The notes beneath the pieces are model-generated. The model ran no database searches. It was not told the origin of the DNA and saw only the letters and a list, made by a program, of their open reading frames with translations. Shown piece by piece: positions 35,735 through 45,428 of a stretch of 64,000 nt of DNA. The translations under genes were made by a program, and so were the position numbers. This DNA is from Fuerstiella sp. Lineage in GTDB: Bacteria; Planctomycetota; Planctomycetia; Planctomycetales; Planctomycetaceae. The stretch spans positions 228,491-292,490 of the forward strand of contig JAKVAZ010000010.1 in NCBI GenBank assembly GCA_022447225.1, in the 5' to 3' direction. Numbering within the stretch: position 1 is the first letter of the stretch; each line of letters opens with the position of its first letter.

Positions 35735-36161
35735 TCAATATTGAACACTATACCCAAACTATACGTCTCCGGGTGTGTGATCCGGCGGTGGCCTGCGAGA
35801 TTGCAACCCCTGTTTTCCGGATTAGGCGTTGACCCTGAACAATCACACGTGTTCCCTACCCGCTGAATCACTGCAGTTGACGGCCAACAATCGACATGAT
35901 TTCCTGGGGGCACTGTACGCTTAATTCTCCTGAACAGGCGGCCAAAATCGACTTGCTGTCGACTCGGTACTCTGCACCGGTGCAAGCAATGGAAATTACC
36001 AAGATCCGCCTGGCACGCCTAAAATTATGTTTCCGATCATCCTGTGATGCTCCACAGTTTGTTAGACTGAACGGCTGGAGTTCCTCCCACGGTTCCGGAC
36101 AGTCTTTCCGCGTGAGCAAATGACCAAAACATTACCAACGTCAACTGACAGGAAAACAGCT
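35735..36161. other. Intergenic region between divergent coaX and the EF-hand gene
   Basis: About 430 bases. It should carry promoters in both directions, but no -35/-10 pair stands out. The EF-hand frame is open from 36120; the first 14 residues of that extension are unlike a signal peptide. Confidence 0.35.
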
Positions 36162-37040
36162 ATGAGACTACCGATCTTTTTATTGGCTGTGGTCAACGTG
36201 ATTCTGTTGACCGTTGAGCCAGCTGAGGCACGGGAAAAGGGTGATCATCATCGCTCCCGGTGGCGAGAAAAACTGATGGAGGAACACGACACTGATGGCG
36301 ACGGTAACCTCAACGAAGAAGAACGCCGGTCCATGAAAAAGGCCTGGGCGGGGAAATGGGAAGATCGCAGGAGCCGATGGAGCAAGATTCGTAAACAATA
36401 CGACACCGAGGACGAGGACAATCCGGACGAAGAAGAACGTGGGTCCATGAAAAAATCATGGGCTGGGAAGCGGAAAGAGCGTTGGGACGCACGGAGCAGG
36501 ATTCACAAAAATCATCACCAGGATGGTGATGACAGATCCGGGTCAGAGCGTCACGACCTGCGCAAGGCATGGGGTAAACGTGGGCGAAGTGATTTTTCCG
36601 GACGTCTGATGACCCATTTGGATGCGAATAAAGATGGTGAGATCAGTATTGAGGAAGTTCCTGAAAGATTTCGTAAGCACTTCAAACATGTCGACCTGGA
36701 TGCAAGTGGCACAGTCAACAGGAGGGAAATGAGGAAGGCCTGCCACAAAGCGCGAACGAAATTTCTCTCTCATTTCCAACAGCGAGTCTTTGATAAATTC
36801 GATCGGAACAATGACGGCAGGCTCGATATCGATAAAATCATCGCGTGGCTGCACGCAACAATGGATAGAATCGATACCAGTGACGACGGCTTCATCGACA
36901 GGTCGGAGTTCAAGGCGATGACCAGCCCCCCGCTGACAAAACAAGATGCTTCGGAACAACTTAAGAATGTGCAGGCAGAGTTGGTCCGTCTGAGTGATGT
37001 CCTCGAGAAACTGGCTGAATCCCTGCAACACAGGAAATAA
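36162..37040 (+). CDS. Secreted EF-hand protein with degenerate N-terminal repeats
   Basis: About 292 residues from the ATG at 36162, where a signal peptide begins (R-L-P-I-F-L-L-A-V-V ... E-A-R); 36120 is an alternative start. The N-terminal half has three ~37-residue repeats ending M-K-K-A-W / M-K-K-S-W / L-R-K-A-W; the first keeps an EF-hand loop D-T-D-G-D-G-N-L-N-E-E-E, the later two are decayed (D-T-E-D-E-D-N; Q-D-G-D-D-R-S). The C-terminal half has good calcium loops: D-A-N-K-D-G-E-I-S-I-E-E, D-L-D-A-S-G-T-V-N, D-R-N-N-D-G-R-L-D and D-T-S-D-D-G-F-I-D. Calcium binding is likely; the partner is unknown. Confidence 0.82.
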   Translation: MRLPIFLLAVVNVILLTVEPAEAREKGDHHRSRWREKLMEEHDTDGDGNLNEEERRSMKKAWAGKWEDRRSRWSKIRKQYDTEDEDNPDEEERGSMKKSWAGKRKERWDARSRIHKNHHQDGDDRSGSERHDLRKAWGKRGRSDFSGRLMTHLDANKDGEISIEEVPERFRKHFKHVDLDASGTVNRREMRKACHKARTKFLSHFQQRVFDKFDRNNDGRLDIDKIIAWLHATMDRIDTSDDGFIDRSEFKAMTSPPLTKQDASEQLKNVQAELVRLSDVLEKLAESLQHRK

Positions 37041-37516
37041 GACAAGTATAAAAACAAAGGTGCGGGTAAAGCGTGGTTTCCCCCAGATCCACCGACGTGG
37101 ATCTCCCTGCATCCGTCCTGGCTTTTTCACGGAAGAGGCGGAAGGTTAAGCTCTGGAAGTCGACCTCGCGGTGTTCGACAAACAACGCCCCACCTGGTGT
37201 TCGTAGATGCGGGCTGCCAAATCCGTTTTCTGAGTGACAGTTTGACTTCAGGGCCTTAAGTGACAGGTTTGGTGTAAGACCAGGGGGTTAACGTCTGTTG
37301 TTGAAACCGGGAACTGGGCGCCCGTCGTGCTACGTAGAGTCTGATCTTTTACTGTTCAAATTTCGTCAAAGTTAACATGGGCACCTCCGTAAAGCAGAGG
37401 CAGACAGAATTATATCGTGGTTTGCCAGCCTGGTCAGAGGGCCAAACCGACTATTGGAAGACGCCTGTCAGCTAACAGACCGAAAGATCGGGCTGCGATT
37501 GCAAACGCAAAAGCCG
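37041..37516. other. Intergenic region, nothing supported
   Basis: 476 bases between the convergent EF-hand and FGGY kinase genes. No T-run hairpin or coding text was recognised. Confidence 0.35.
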
Positions 37517-38992
37517 TCATGATGATTTCGGGGCTAACGCCTCACGGTGAATTTTCTGTTGTGCCGTTTGAAGATCAGGCCAGATGTCCGTATGGACACC
37601 GGCAAGCATTGCGGCACCGGTTGCGGCCTCTTCACGACACGGCGCCACCTTCGTAGCTGTTTGAAACCGTTCTTCCACAGCCTGAACGAGTCGTGGATTC
37701 TGACGCGCGCCGTTGCCCGAGACGGCGATGCGCTTCAGTACGTCGGGGCTGTTGCGGGCTGCTGTTTCGTAGACGTGAAACATGGATTCCACGATGCCGT
37801 TAAGAATGCTGCGGGCAACGTGTGCCGGAGTAAAATTGTTCGCAGCGACGTTGCGAAAAACGGCTCGGCGCGATGGTTCAGGTCGCGTTCCGGAAAAGAA
37901 CGGTTCACATGTCAATCTGTGTGGTTCGTCTGACATCTCGCTGAGTTGCTGAGTCAGTCCCAGCCATATTTCTTCTTCAGTTTTATGCACATCAAAAGCA
38001 CTCAACCATTGCTGCACCGTGCGATTGATCCAGGCGATTTCATCGCCACCGCACAGTCCTGCTCCTACAAGCATGAATTCGTGTTCAGACTGTTTGTTAT
38101 CACGGGGGCCTGACGGCAGATAACGAGTATCCATTCCCTCCACTCGCTGAAAATCAGGAATACGCCAGACGATCTGACCTCCCGTACCAATATTGATCAA
38201 TAATGAATCCGGAGTGCGGGGAAGCGAACTCAGAACGGCTGCCTGGTTGTCCCCAACTGCGTTGCAGACTGCAATTCCTGCCGGCAGTCCGGTCTCGTTT
38301 GCGGTTTCCGGACTCACCTGACCGATGACGCTGCCGGAATTCATGACCCTGGGCAGCCATGCCGGACGAGTAGCGGTTGCTGCCATGAGTTCATCGCTCC
38401 AGCAGTCTCTGCACAGGTCATACAGTCCGGAAGATGCGGCATGAGATCGATCCGTCACCGGACGCTGACCGGCGAGTCGACCTCCGATCCAGTCGGCCAC
38501 AAAGGACACTCGATGAAAATTCACCGGTAGCTGATTCAGTTGCTGCATCGCAAATAGGGTTGTGCCCATGTATCCGGGAGCCAGACTGCAGCCCGCAGGT
38601 TCCATTGACTCCGGTGTGATACCCAACAACATTTTATCGAGAATGCTGTATTCACTTTGTTCGCGGACTGCGGCTCGTTTATCCTGCCAGGTGATGATGT
38701 TCGCAGCCGGTTCGCCATCTTCTCTCAACAACAGTGTACTGTGCATCTGTCCGGTCAATCCGACGGCACGTACTAAACCACCCGCCAGTTCCTGGGTGAT
38801 CCGCTGCAGAGCATTGACGACTGTCCTCCACAGGACCATCGGATTTTGTTCTGCGTAACCGCGGGGGAGTCCTTTCAGACCGGCTTTATGAGGTCGATTG
38901 ACTGCCGAAACCTGTTTTCCGGTTTCACTCAGGACAACGATCGAAATACTTGTGGTGCCGATGTCGAGTCCGGCCACCAGTGACGATGTCAT
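37517..38992 (-). CDS. FGGY-family carbohydrate kinase, sedoheptulokinase-like
   Basis: 491 residues from the ATG at 38992 (M-T-S-S-L-V-A-G-L-D-I-G-T-T); the frame extends to 39079, but those 29 residues are basic and unlike the family. N-terminal ATPase domain: D-I-G-T-T-S-I-S-I-V. V-G-L-T-G-Q-M-H near residue 80 and I-T-W-Q-D-K-R are the sugar-binding features that favour sedoheptulokinase among FGGY kinases; G-D-N-Q-A-A-V and N-I-G-T-G-G-Q lie in the C-terminal domain, and S-G-N-G-A-R-Q-N-P binds adenine. No sugar pathway genes are adjacent. Confidence 0.85.
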   Translation of the reverse strand: MTSSLVAGLDIGTTSISIVVLSETGKQVSAVNRPHKAGLKGLPRGYAEQNPMVLWRTVVNALQRITQELAGGLVRAVGLTGQMHSTLLLREDGEPAANIITWQDKRAAVREQSEYSILDKMLLGITPESMEPAGCSLAPGYMGTTLFAMQQLNQLPVNFHRVSFVADWIGGRLAGQRPVTDRSHAASSGLYDLCRDCWSDELMAATATRPAWLPRVMNSGSVIGQVSPETANETGLPAGIAVCNAVGDNQAAVLSSLPRTPDSLLINIGTGGQIVWRIPDFQRVEGMDTRYLPSGPRDNKQSEHEFMLVGAGLCGGDEIAWINRTVQQWLSAFDVHKTEEEIWLGLTQQLSEMSDEPHRLTCEPFFSGTRPEPSRRAVFRNVAANNFTPAHVARSILNGIVESMFHVYETAARNSPDVLKRIAVSGNGARQNPRLVQAVEERFQTATKVAPCREEAATGAAMLAGVHTDIWPDLQTAQQKIHREALAPKSS

Positions 38993-39383
38993 TTTAGAAA
39001 CCTGGTATTGAGGACTGAGCTGACGGCGTGGAATGAGGGTCAACCGGCTGCGTGACCGCGCAGTCGTACGTTTTTTCATATTCTGCCGGATGCCGGAATC
39101 GAGTAATACCGATCATCAGGCCCATACGGTGCAGGACGATCCTCTGATCTGTGGAACGTTGATTCATGAGGGATAGCTTGACGTCGAATGTGATCGGGCC
39201 AAGAATCCGCATCTGATTATTTGGTGACAGACATGATGTACTTACGTTACGAAATTGTCACAGGATATCGAGTGACGCCGGTTGGTTAGTTGTTCAGCAG
39301 TATGGCTGAAAATCCATCGGCAGGCATCGACTGAGTTTGGAAATACGGATTCGTAATATATCGGCAAATCAGAAAGTGAATAC
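38993..39383. other. Intergenic region between divergent kinase and small lysine-rich gene
   Basis: About 390 bases without a recognisable gene. It should hold the kinase promoter (reverse) and that of the 39384 gene (forward). Confidence 0.35.
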
Positions 39384-39542
39384 ATGAGTGGTCCAATTGT
39401 CCGCACAGGAACAACACCTGAATTCTGGAAGAACTGGGATAAAGCATTTGGCGCCGGGAAATCAAAAACCACGGCTGCCGGCAAAAAAAAGAAAGCTGGC
39501 AGCAGTAAGAAGAAAACAGCCAGAGCTAAAGCAAAGAAGTGA
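39384..39542 (+). CDS. 52-residue lysine-rich protein with WDK-motif N-terminus
   Basis: An ATG at 39384 opens a 52-residue frame ending TGA at 39542. The first 24 residues (S-G-P-I-V-R-T-G-T-T-P-E-F-W-K-N-W-D-K-A-F-G) match in pattern the start of the protein at 12417-12746: G-x-x-V-x-T-G-x-x-x-x-F-x-x-x-W-D-K-x-F-x-x-G-K. The rest is K/A/S/T/G-rich (K-K-K-K-A-G-S-S-K-K-K-T), a short H1-like basic tail. It is probably a small nucleic-acid-associated protein of planctomycete type; its function is unknown. It is below most gene-calling length limits. Confidence 0.75.
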   Translation: MSGPIVRTGTTPEFWKNWDKAFGAGKSKTTAAGKKKKAGSSKKKTARAKAKK

Positions 39543-39614
39543 CGTTGCGATTCGGTGTTTTTTATCCGACGGTCTCATTCGTCGGTGATCGTCGTGTCTG
39601 ACAGTGTTCAGCGA

Positions 39615-41264
39615 ATGAATCCCACTGACACGCGGGCCGTGCTGTGTGTAGCGGCGATATTTTTAGCCTTTTCTCTGCTGCATGTTCCCGTTCCGGGTGT
39701 CAATGAACCGCACTATCTCTGCAAGGCGAAAGCGACCTGGGATCCCGGCTTTTGTGCCGACGACTTCTTTTTGACGTCAGCAAGTGCGCATTCCGTTTTC
39801 TTCAACGTTGTCGGATATTTCACCCAGCACTTTTCTCTGGAACAGGTTGCGGTAGCCGGTCGCATAATTTCAGGCACGGTACTGGCATGGGGGTGGGTAG
39901 CGCTTTGCGCCGCATTTTCCCTCAGCCGCAGCGGAACAGTGATTGCTGCGACACTCCTGGCCTTGGTCTCACTTACCGGCAATCTGTCCGGAGAGTGGAT
40001 TTTAGGAGGTTTCGAAAGCAAGGTTTCGGCCTGGGGCCTGGGCTTTGCAGGAACAGCCTGCTGGCTGCAGAGCGGAAAACGGACCGACAGACGTTGTTTT
40101 GTGACGACTGGTTTCCTGCTGGGTTTGTCTGTGGCTGTGCACCCGGTCGTAGGTACATGGCAGCTTATCGCAGTATCAATAGGCGAACTGATGCTGCTTT
40201 ATTTTCCACTCAGGCAGTGGGTGAATGTTGGCATTCCGCTAAAGTCGACCGGGTTCGGGTTTTCAAGGCTGTTGGTAATGGACGGCATTGCTCTGATTGT
40301 CGCTTTACCTGGACTGATTCCCGTCATCCGAATGCTGTCCGGGTCCGATCTGAATTACTGGGAGCGAGCAGCTGCGGACCGCATCCAGGTTTTTATGCGA
40401 CTTGGTCATCATCTTGACCCGTCGCAATTCCCACCGTCTTCATGGATTCATTCTGCCACACTGCTGACGGTGATCGGCTATTGCAGCCGGCGTTTGTATA
40501 AAAGCGGTATACAATCAGTCCTGCGTCAGCATCTGCTTCTGTTGGTTACCGCTGTTTTGATTGCCGCCGTCGGGCTTGCCGTTGGTTTTCATCAGGGACC
40601 CGTTCTTCATTTAGCAGAGTGGTCATGGCGGGCATTTTTGCTGAAATTTTATCCGTTTCGACTCATCGATACTTTGCTTCCCGTGACCGCGTCGCTGATT
40701 TTGACGGCAATGATGATGCGGATTCGTAACTTCAGAGCAGCACCATCAGTACGGTGGATTGTACCCACCGTGTTTGTCTTTGTTGTGCTGGGGATATCGT
40801 GGAGACTGCGAAGCGACTCACCGAATTTCTATCGGCCGGATGAGCATTCGGCCTGGATTGAGGCCTGTGACTGGGTTCGTGCCGAAACACCGGAAGACAG
40901 TCTGTTCGTGACACCTCGTGAATCCGTTACGTTTAAATGGCACGCGCAACGTGCTGAGTTTGTATGCTTCAAAGACTGTCCGCAGGACAGTGCCGGGATT
41001 TTGGAATGGCGGAAGCGACTCCGGAAACTTGCCCCGCTGCGACCCGTTCAGCTGAAACGGCCGCTGAAGCCGTCTGATCTGCGCCGCATGCAGCGGAACA
41101 TGCAAATAACACACCTGATCACCCGTGAGCATGTTGTGACGGACCAGACGCCTGTTTATGAAAACAAAGTGTGGCGAATCTACGATGTGAAACTGCCGTC
41201 AACATGTTCCTCTTTGAACGGCACGAATAACAGCATGGAACCTACGGATGATGTCGTGAAGTGA
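39615..41264 (+). CDS. Polytopic membrane protein (glycosyltransferase-C-like, DUF6798-like tail)
   Basis: About 549 residues from the ATG at 39615; the upstream frame from 39555 is less protein-like. Ten or more hydrophobic helices fill residues 1-405, starting L-C-V-A-A-I-F-L-A-F-S-L-L-H-V. An E-P-H-Y loop follows the first helix, a position where GT-C type glycosyltransferases carry acidic residues. The last ~120 residues are soluble: C-D-W-V-R-A-E-T-P-E-D-S-L-F-V-T-P, which is like the DUF6798 tail of planctomycete membrane proteins. Its 3' end overlaps the convergent inositol-monophosphatase-like gene by 23 bases. Confidence 0.75.
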   Translation: MNPTDTRAVLCVAAIFLAFSLLHVPVPGVNEPHYLCKAKATWDPGFCADDFFLTSASAHSVFFNVVGYFTQHFSLEQVAVAGRIISGTVLAWGWVALCAAFSLSRSGTVIAATLLALVSLTGNLSGEWILGGFESKVSAWGLGFAGTACWLQSGKRTDRRCFVTTGFLLGLSVAVHPVVGTWQLIAVSIGELMLLYFPLRQWVNVGIPLKSTGFGFSRLLVMDGIALIVALPGLIPVIRMLSGSDLNYWERAAADRIQVFMRLGHHLDPSQFPPSSWIHSATLLTVIGYCSRRLYKSGIQSVLRQHLLLLVTAVLIAAVGLAVGFHQGPVLHLAEWSWRAFLLKFYPFRLIDTLLPVTASLILTAMMMRIRNFRAAPSVRWIVPTVFVFVVLGISWRLRSDSPNFYRPDEHSAWIEACDWVRAETPEDSLFVTPRESVTFKWHAQRAEFVCFKDCPQDSAGILEWRKRLRKLAPLRPVQLKRPLKPSDLRRMQRNMQITHLITREHVVTDQTPVYENKVWRIYDVKLPSTCSSLNGTNNSMEPTDDVVK

Positions 41265-42021
41265 TTTCGCATACAGTTTCATGCAGCTGTCTGCTGCACG
41301 CCAGCACTGAAGTTTTTTCCAGGGGTAGTTCTGCGCCGTGACAGGTAGTGATGTGACCTCCGGCTTCTTCAACTAACAGTCGTCCGGCTGCGAAATCCCA
41401 TGCAGATAGTTGATACTCGAAGAATGCTCCGTACTGTCCAGAGGCGACCTGAGCCAGATCCAGTGACGCCGTACCCATCCGTCGAATTCCGCGAATCTGG
41501 TGCCCAAAACAATCCTTGACGGCCGCCAGTGTTGCTTCCATCATTGAACCACGGTCGTAGTAAAACCCCACGCCAATCAGAACCTCATTCATTGAATCAG
41601 CGGTAGATACACTCAGTGGCCGCTCATTGTGGAATGCCCCACGTCCCCGTTCGGCTGTATAAATATCATTGCGGGCCGGGTTGAAGATTACCGCCTGCTG
41701 TGCCACACCGTTGTGGTAGTATCCCAGTGACACGGCGAAGTGAGGAATGTCGTGGGCGAAATTGGTTGTGCCGTCCAGGGGGTCAATCACCCACAAGTGT
41801 TCCGCAGAGGTACCGGCAGAAAGTCCCTCTTCCCCCAGGAGACGGTGATCCGGGTATGTCTGCCGAATGACGTCAGCGATTGCATGTTCCGATTCGACGT
41901 CAGCATCTGAGACCAGGTCAACCGGTCCTTTGTGCCGCATCGATACACCCTGGCGAAAATATTTCATCAATACCTCACCGCCGGTCCGGGCAGCGTGCAG
42001 CGCAGTTTTTGCAATCGTCAC
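41242..42021 (-). CDS. Inositol monophosphatase family protein
   Basis: 259 residues from a GTG at 42021, with GGAGG about 12 bases upstream. Metal-dependent phosphatase of the IMPase/FIG/CysQ superfamily. The metal motifs are intact: G-E-E-G near residue 62, W-V-I-D-P-L-D-G-T-T-N-F near residue 77, and W-D-F-A-A-G near residue 205. The spacing and the N-F-A-H segment favour an inositol/histidinol-phosphatase-like member over CysQ. The AAA ATPase gene lies about 130 bases upstream on the same strand. Confidence 0.88.
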   Translation of the reverse strand: MTIAKTALHAARTGGEVLMKYFRQGVSMRHKGPVDLVSDADVESEHAIADVIRQTYPDHRLLGEEGLSAGTSAEHLWVIDPLDGTTNFAHDIPHFAVSLGYYHNGVAQQAVIFNPARNDIYTAERGRGAFHNERPLSVSTADSMNEVLIGVGFYYDRGSMMEATLAAVKDCFGHQIRGIRRMGTASLDLAQVASGQYGAFFEYQLSAWDFAAGRLLVEEAGGHITTCHGAELPLEKTSVLACSRQLHETVCEITSRHHP

Positions 42022-42150
42022 CTGTTCTTGCCTCCGGGCCGGTCAAACCTTTTCAGCCAACGTGTTCTGGTTCACTCGTTCGCGCAGGGAAGAATGTCGA
42101 ACTGTGGGAAAAGTCAAACCTGCGGCGGCAACGTCAAATCCATCGTGCAG

Positions 42151-43617
42151 CTACATGATGCTGAAGTAGGTTTCGACGGCGAAATCAAATGCGGCGTGTG
42201 TGAGCTTAATCGGTTGTTGATGGAAATTACAGTAATTGCGTACCTGCAGCAGCAGGTCACGTGGCTGGCACAGGCGATAAGGACGTCCAGCGGCTCTGTA
42301 GTGGGTGGCAATCAAATATTCGAACGCCTCGTCACAGGCTTCGATTTCCATCGCCTGACACATAACGCCCATCAGTCGACGAAACTCTTCTTCGGACGGA
42401 TCCGGCACTTCGATCTTGTAGGGAATGCGGCGTAGAAACGCACCATCAACCAGATCTTTCGGTTCCAGATTTGTTGAGAAAATGATCAGCTGGTCAAAGG
42501 GGACCTGGATTTTTTTTCCACTGGGCAGATTCAGAAAATCGTATCGTTTTTCCAGTGGAACGATCCAGCGGTTCAGGAGGACATCCACCGGCATTTTTTG
42601 TCGACCGAAGTCATCGATGACCAGAGTGCCGCAATTGCTCTTCATCTGCAGAGGGGATTCACAGATGTTGGACTGAGTGTTCTTGGTAACTTCGAGTTCT
42701 TCCATGGTCAGTTCACCGCCCGCAATAACCGTGGGCCGCCTGATTTTTACCCAGCGCCGGTCGATTTCGAGCGAGTCCAGCAGGCCGCTTTGGGTCTCCT
42801 CTGTGACTTCTTCATGAACGGAAAGGTCAAAGATGCGCATGATGTTACCATCCACTTCAAGTGCCCGCGGCACCCAGACAGTGGACCCGAATGCATCGGC
42901 TACCCGTTCTGCAATACTCGTTTTACCGTTACCTGGCTCGCCGAATAAAAACATGCCGCGCCCTGAATTGATGGCCGGGCCAAGTTTGTCGAGCATTCCG
43001 GTATTGATCATCAGTCCACCAAATGCCTGCTGCAGGTCACCTGCTGTGACCACCTGGCCTTCAATGGTTTGAGCGGTAACACTTTCCACATAAGACTTGA
43101 GAGTTACGGGAGCAGATTCAAAGTACGTACACTCCTCCATGTATCGTTTGCCCCGTTCACGTCCGTCTGCCGTGAGTGCGTATTCAGAATCACCGGTGGC
43201 AGTGGTACCAATCAGGTCGATATGTTTGTCGCTTCGCATTTGCCGAAGCAAAGGCTCCAGGATTTTGAAGGGCAGTTTGATCTGGCCGGCGATTCCTCGA
43301 ACAGTCCTCTGGCCGACGTTGAAGAGGTACTTCAGGATCAGGCGTTCAATCATTGATTCGCTGAGTCCTGAGGCCCGAATCGAATCGGGCTGCTTTGGTG
43401 TAAAGACGCCGGCGGCGGGCCGCGCAGAGTCTGGTCGACGTGATTCATCCGTTTCCATGAACCGTTCGGAGATGCTCTGGCCGGTCGGCCCCGATGTCAT
43501 ACCGGGTCCCGGTTCACCAAGAAGCTGTTTGACTCGATTGAACAGTGTATCAAGACCGGCGTCCGGCGGCTGTTGTGCCCCAATTGAAGTACTCAAAGTA
43601 CGCTTCCCGATTTGCAA
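42151..43617 (-). CDS. AAA-type ATPase of planctomycete type
   Basis: 488 residues. An N-terminal ~95-residue P/S-rich region is followed by a helical domain (residues 95-200) that includes Y-A-L-T-x-D-G-R-E-R, like a winged helix. The ATPase domain has Walker [11 protein letters not shown] near residue 240 and Walker B L-V-I-D-D-F-G near residue 340; an F-S-T-N-L-E-P sensor-1-like stretch and R-R-I-P-Y-K-I arginine finger region follow. The role is unknown; the winged-helix-like part suggests DNA or protein regulation. No MoxR/VWA partner is nearby. Confidence 0.82.
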   Translation of the reverse strand: MQIGKRTLSTSIGAQQPPDAGLDTLFNRVKQLLGEPGPGMTSGPTGQSISERFMETDESRRPDSARPAAGVFTPKQPDSIRASGLSESMIERLILKYLFNVGQRTVRGIAGQIKLPFKILEPLLRQMRSDKHIDLIGTTATGDSEYALTADGRERGKRYMEECTYFESAPVTLKSYVESVTAQTIEGQVVTAGDLQQAFGGLMINTGMLDKLGPAINSGRGMFLFGEPGNGKTSIAERVADAFGSTVWVPRALEVDGNIMRIFDLSVHEEVTEETQSGLLDSLEIDRRWVKIRRPTVIAGGELTMEELEVTKNTQSNICESPLQMKSNCGTLVIDDFGRQKMPVDVLLNRWIVPLEKRYDFLNLPSGKKIQVPFDQLIIFSTNLEPKDLVDGAFLRRIPYKIEVPDPSEEEFRRLMGVMCQAMEIEACDEAFEYLIATHYRAAGRPYRLCQPRDLLLQVRNYCNFHQQPIKLTHAAFDFAVETYFSIM

Positions 43618-44043
43618 TGATTCGTGTAAGGACAGTACCGGTGGAATACGCAGAGCCGTCCACGACCATTTAGGTCACCACTTCTGTCCGGTCAAATCGG
43701 CAGTGGATCGACCGGCGTTGTGTTTGCCAAACGGTGGGCATGACGTCGAAGATTCACATTGCGCGGCTGAAGGGCAACAAAGTTTTTCAATTTGCAGATG
43801 ATGCGAACCGCGTAATTGAGTTGAGTGAATGATCTTGAACAATCAACATACTGATTGCATTCGATATGAACGCTGCGGGCTGCACAACCGGAGCTCTGAA
43901 TGGTTCTCAGTACAGCGTGTGCTGATCACTGTGTACTCTGTACCGAGCCGTGGTCGGGGTGTCATCCCTGTATACAGGACAAGTCGCTGAGACGGAAAAT
44001 GATTACTCCGCAGACGCGGACTTATTCGAGCTGAGAATTACTT
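43618..44043. other. Intergenic region between divergent AAA ATPase and epimerase-like genes
   Basis: About 425 bases. The only notable frame is a 30-residue one at 43740-43832 (starts M-T-S-K-I-H-I-A-R-L-K-G-N-K-V), which has no ribosome site and which I do not call. Confidence 0.35.
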
Positions 44044-44865
44044 ATGAAGTTTGCCATTTGCCAGGAACTGTTCGAATCAACTCCGTGGCAGGAGCAGTGT
44101 CGTATCATTGCCGATGCCGGCTACACGGGAATCGAAGTAGCCCCTTTTTCCATAGCGGATGATCTGTCATCTGTTCCGGACAGTCAGCTGACGGATATGA
44201 AATCAATTGCCGCGGATTACGGACTCAGCATTATCGGGCTCCACTGGTTACTGGCGAAAACAGAAGGGTTTTACCTGACGTCGCCCGACCGGGGTGTCCA
44301 GGCGGCAACAGTCGAATACCTCCGCCTGCTGGCTCGCACTTGTGCGAAATTAGGCGGGCATGTACTTGTCTTTGGTTCGCCACAGCAACGAAACCTGCTG
44401 CCGGGGGTGAGTACCAGGCAGGCGACGGAAATAGCGGCGAATGTGTTCCGGCAGGCAGCCGCAGAATTCGAGTCCAGCAATGTGGTGCTGTGTATGGAAC
44501 CGCTGACACGCAGAGAGACCGATTTTGTCAACACATGCGCTCAGGCGGTCGATTTGATTGAGCAAATCGATCATCCGTCATTTCGTTTACATCAGGATGT
44601 GAAAGCGATGCTGGGAGCGGAATCGGAAACAGTGATGTCACTGATCTATCAGTATCGAGACATCTGCGGGCACTTTCACGTCAATGATACGAACCTGCTG
44701 GGACCCGGAATGGGGGAAACTGATTTCACTCCTATCCTCAAGGCGCTCCACGATACCGGGTATGACGGATGGGTATCCGTTGAAGTGTTTGACTATGCAC
44801 CCGGGGCAGAAAAGATCACGCGCGAGAGCATACAGTGCATGCAGGAAATTATGGTCTCGCTTTGA
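44044..44865 (+). CDS. Sugar phosphate isomerase/epimerase family protein (xylose-isomerase-like TIM barrel)
   Basis: 273 residues. Single-domain barrel of the AP_endonuc_2 / xylose-isomerase-like superfamily. Visible features: Y-T-G-I-E-V-A-P-F near residue 30, I-I-G-L-H-W near residue 62, G-G-H-V-L-V-F-G-S-P near residue 105, M-E-P-L near residue 150 (metal-binding Glu), F-R-L-H-Q-D-V-K near residue 182, and H-F-H-V-N-D near residue 210, V-S-V-E-V-F near residue 240. Many relatives epimerise ketoses or isomerise sugar derivatives; the substrate here cannot be told. The gene stands alone. Confidence 0.85.
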   Translation: MKFAICQELFESTPWQEQCRIIADAGYTGIEVAPFSIADDLSSVPDSQLTDMKSIAADYGLSIIGLHWLLAKTEGFYLTSPDRGVQAATVEYLRLLARTCAKLGGHVLVFGSPQQRNLLPGVSTRQATEIAANVFRQAAAEFESSNVVLCMEPLTRRETDFVNTCAQAVDLIEQIDHPSFRLHQDVKAMLGAESETVMSLIYQYRDICGHFHVNDTNLLGPGMGETDFTPILKALHDTGYDGWVSVEVFDYAPGAEKITRESIQCMQEIMVSL

Positions 44866-45428
44866 TTTTATCGGGTAAAACGTTCCGAAATATTTGAGAC
44901 ACATGCGTTGTTCGAACTGGTTGCGGAACTTTGTGTTGTTAAGTCCGCACGTTGTTTTTTTGTGCTTCACTGGTGCGCACTCAGCGTAACCGACGTTGTT
45001 CATCGCACCCGTGATGTTGATGGTATTGAGTGAAACGCCGCAGCAGATTTCTTACGTTGATTTGACATTGTGTGTGGTCCATGTCAAAAAAATGTCGCGC
45101 AAGCGCGTCAAATCAATGTGTGAATAATTTTAAAAGTTCTGTAACATCCGCAATGATTGGTGCGTAACAGTCTTGCACATTCTGAGTTATTAAATACGAT
45201 TTCGCCGTTATTCACGCAGAGTCTGTTGCGTTGAGACATCGTGGCGACGGATTTGCCATCACTGCAAACTTCACGACGATGAATTAGGACAAGACGGATT
45301 TTGTGTTGCCATCACCAGGTAGGTGTGATGGTCTGGTTTTTAGTCGTGGTCTTCCTTGCCCGGTTTGATTTATGAAGCCCGGTATTTGCGGCAGGCGGCC
45401 ACTCAATGACACTCTAAGGAGGTTCTCT
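44866..45428. other. AT-rich upstream region of the H1-like gene with nested inverted repeats
   Basis: About 560 bases with no gene. It is more AT-rich than its surroundings around 45050-45210. It holds the inverted repeat described at 45057-45116 and a possible promoter TTGCAC-16 bases-TACGAT about 45173-45200. The ribosome site AAGGAGG (45416-45422) precedes the GTG start. Confidence 0.4.
45057..45116. repeat. Nested inverted repeat upstream of H1-like gene
   Basis: TTGATTTGAC (45057-45066) is the exact inverse complement of GTCAAATCAA (45107-45116). Inside it, TTGACAT/ATGTCAA and CGCGC-AA-GCGCG (45096-45107) form further inverse pairs. The arrangement suggests an operator or a structured leader for the lysine-rich gene that starts at 45429; no known regulator site was matched. 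Confidence 0.5.

Noticed and set aside
43740..43832. 30-residue frame (M-T-S-K-I-H-I-A-R-L-K)
   Set aside because: There is no ribosome binding site and nothing to distinguish it from chance at this length.
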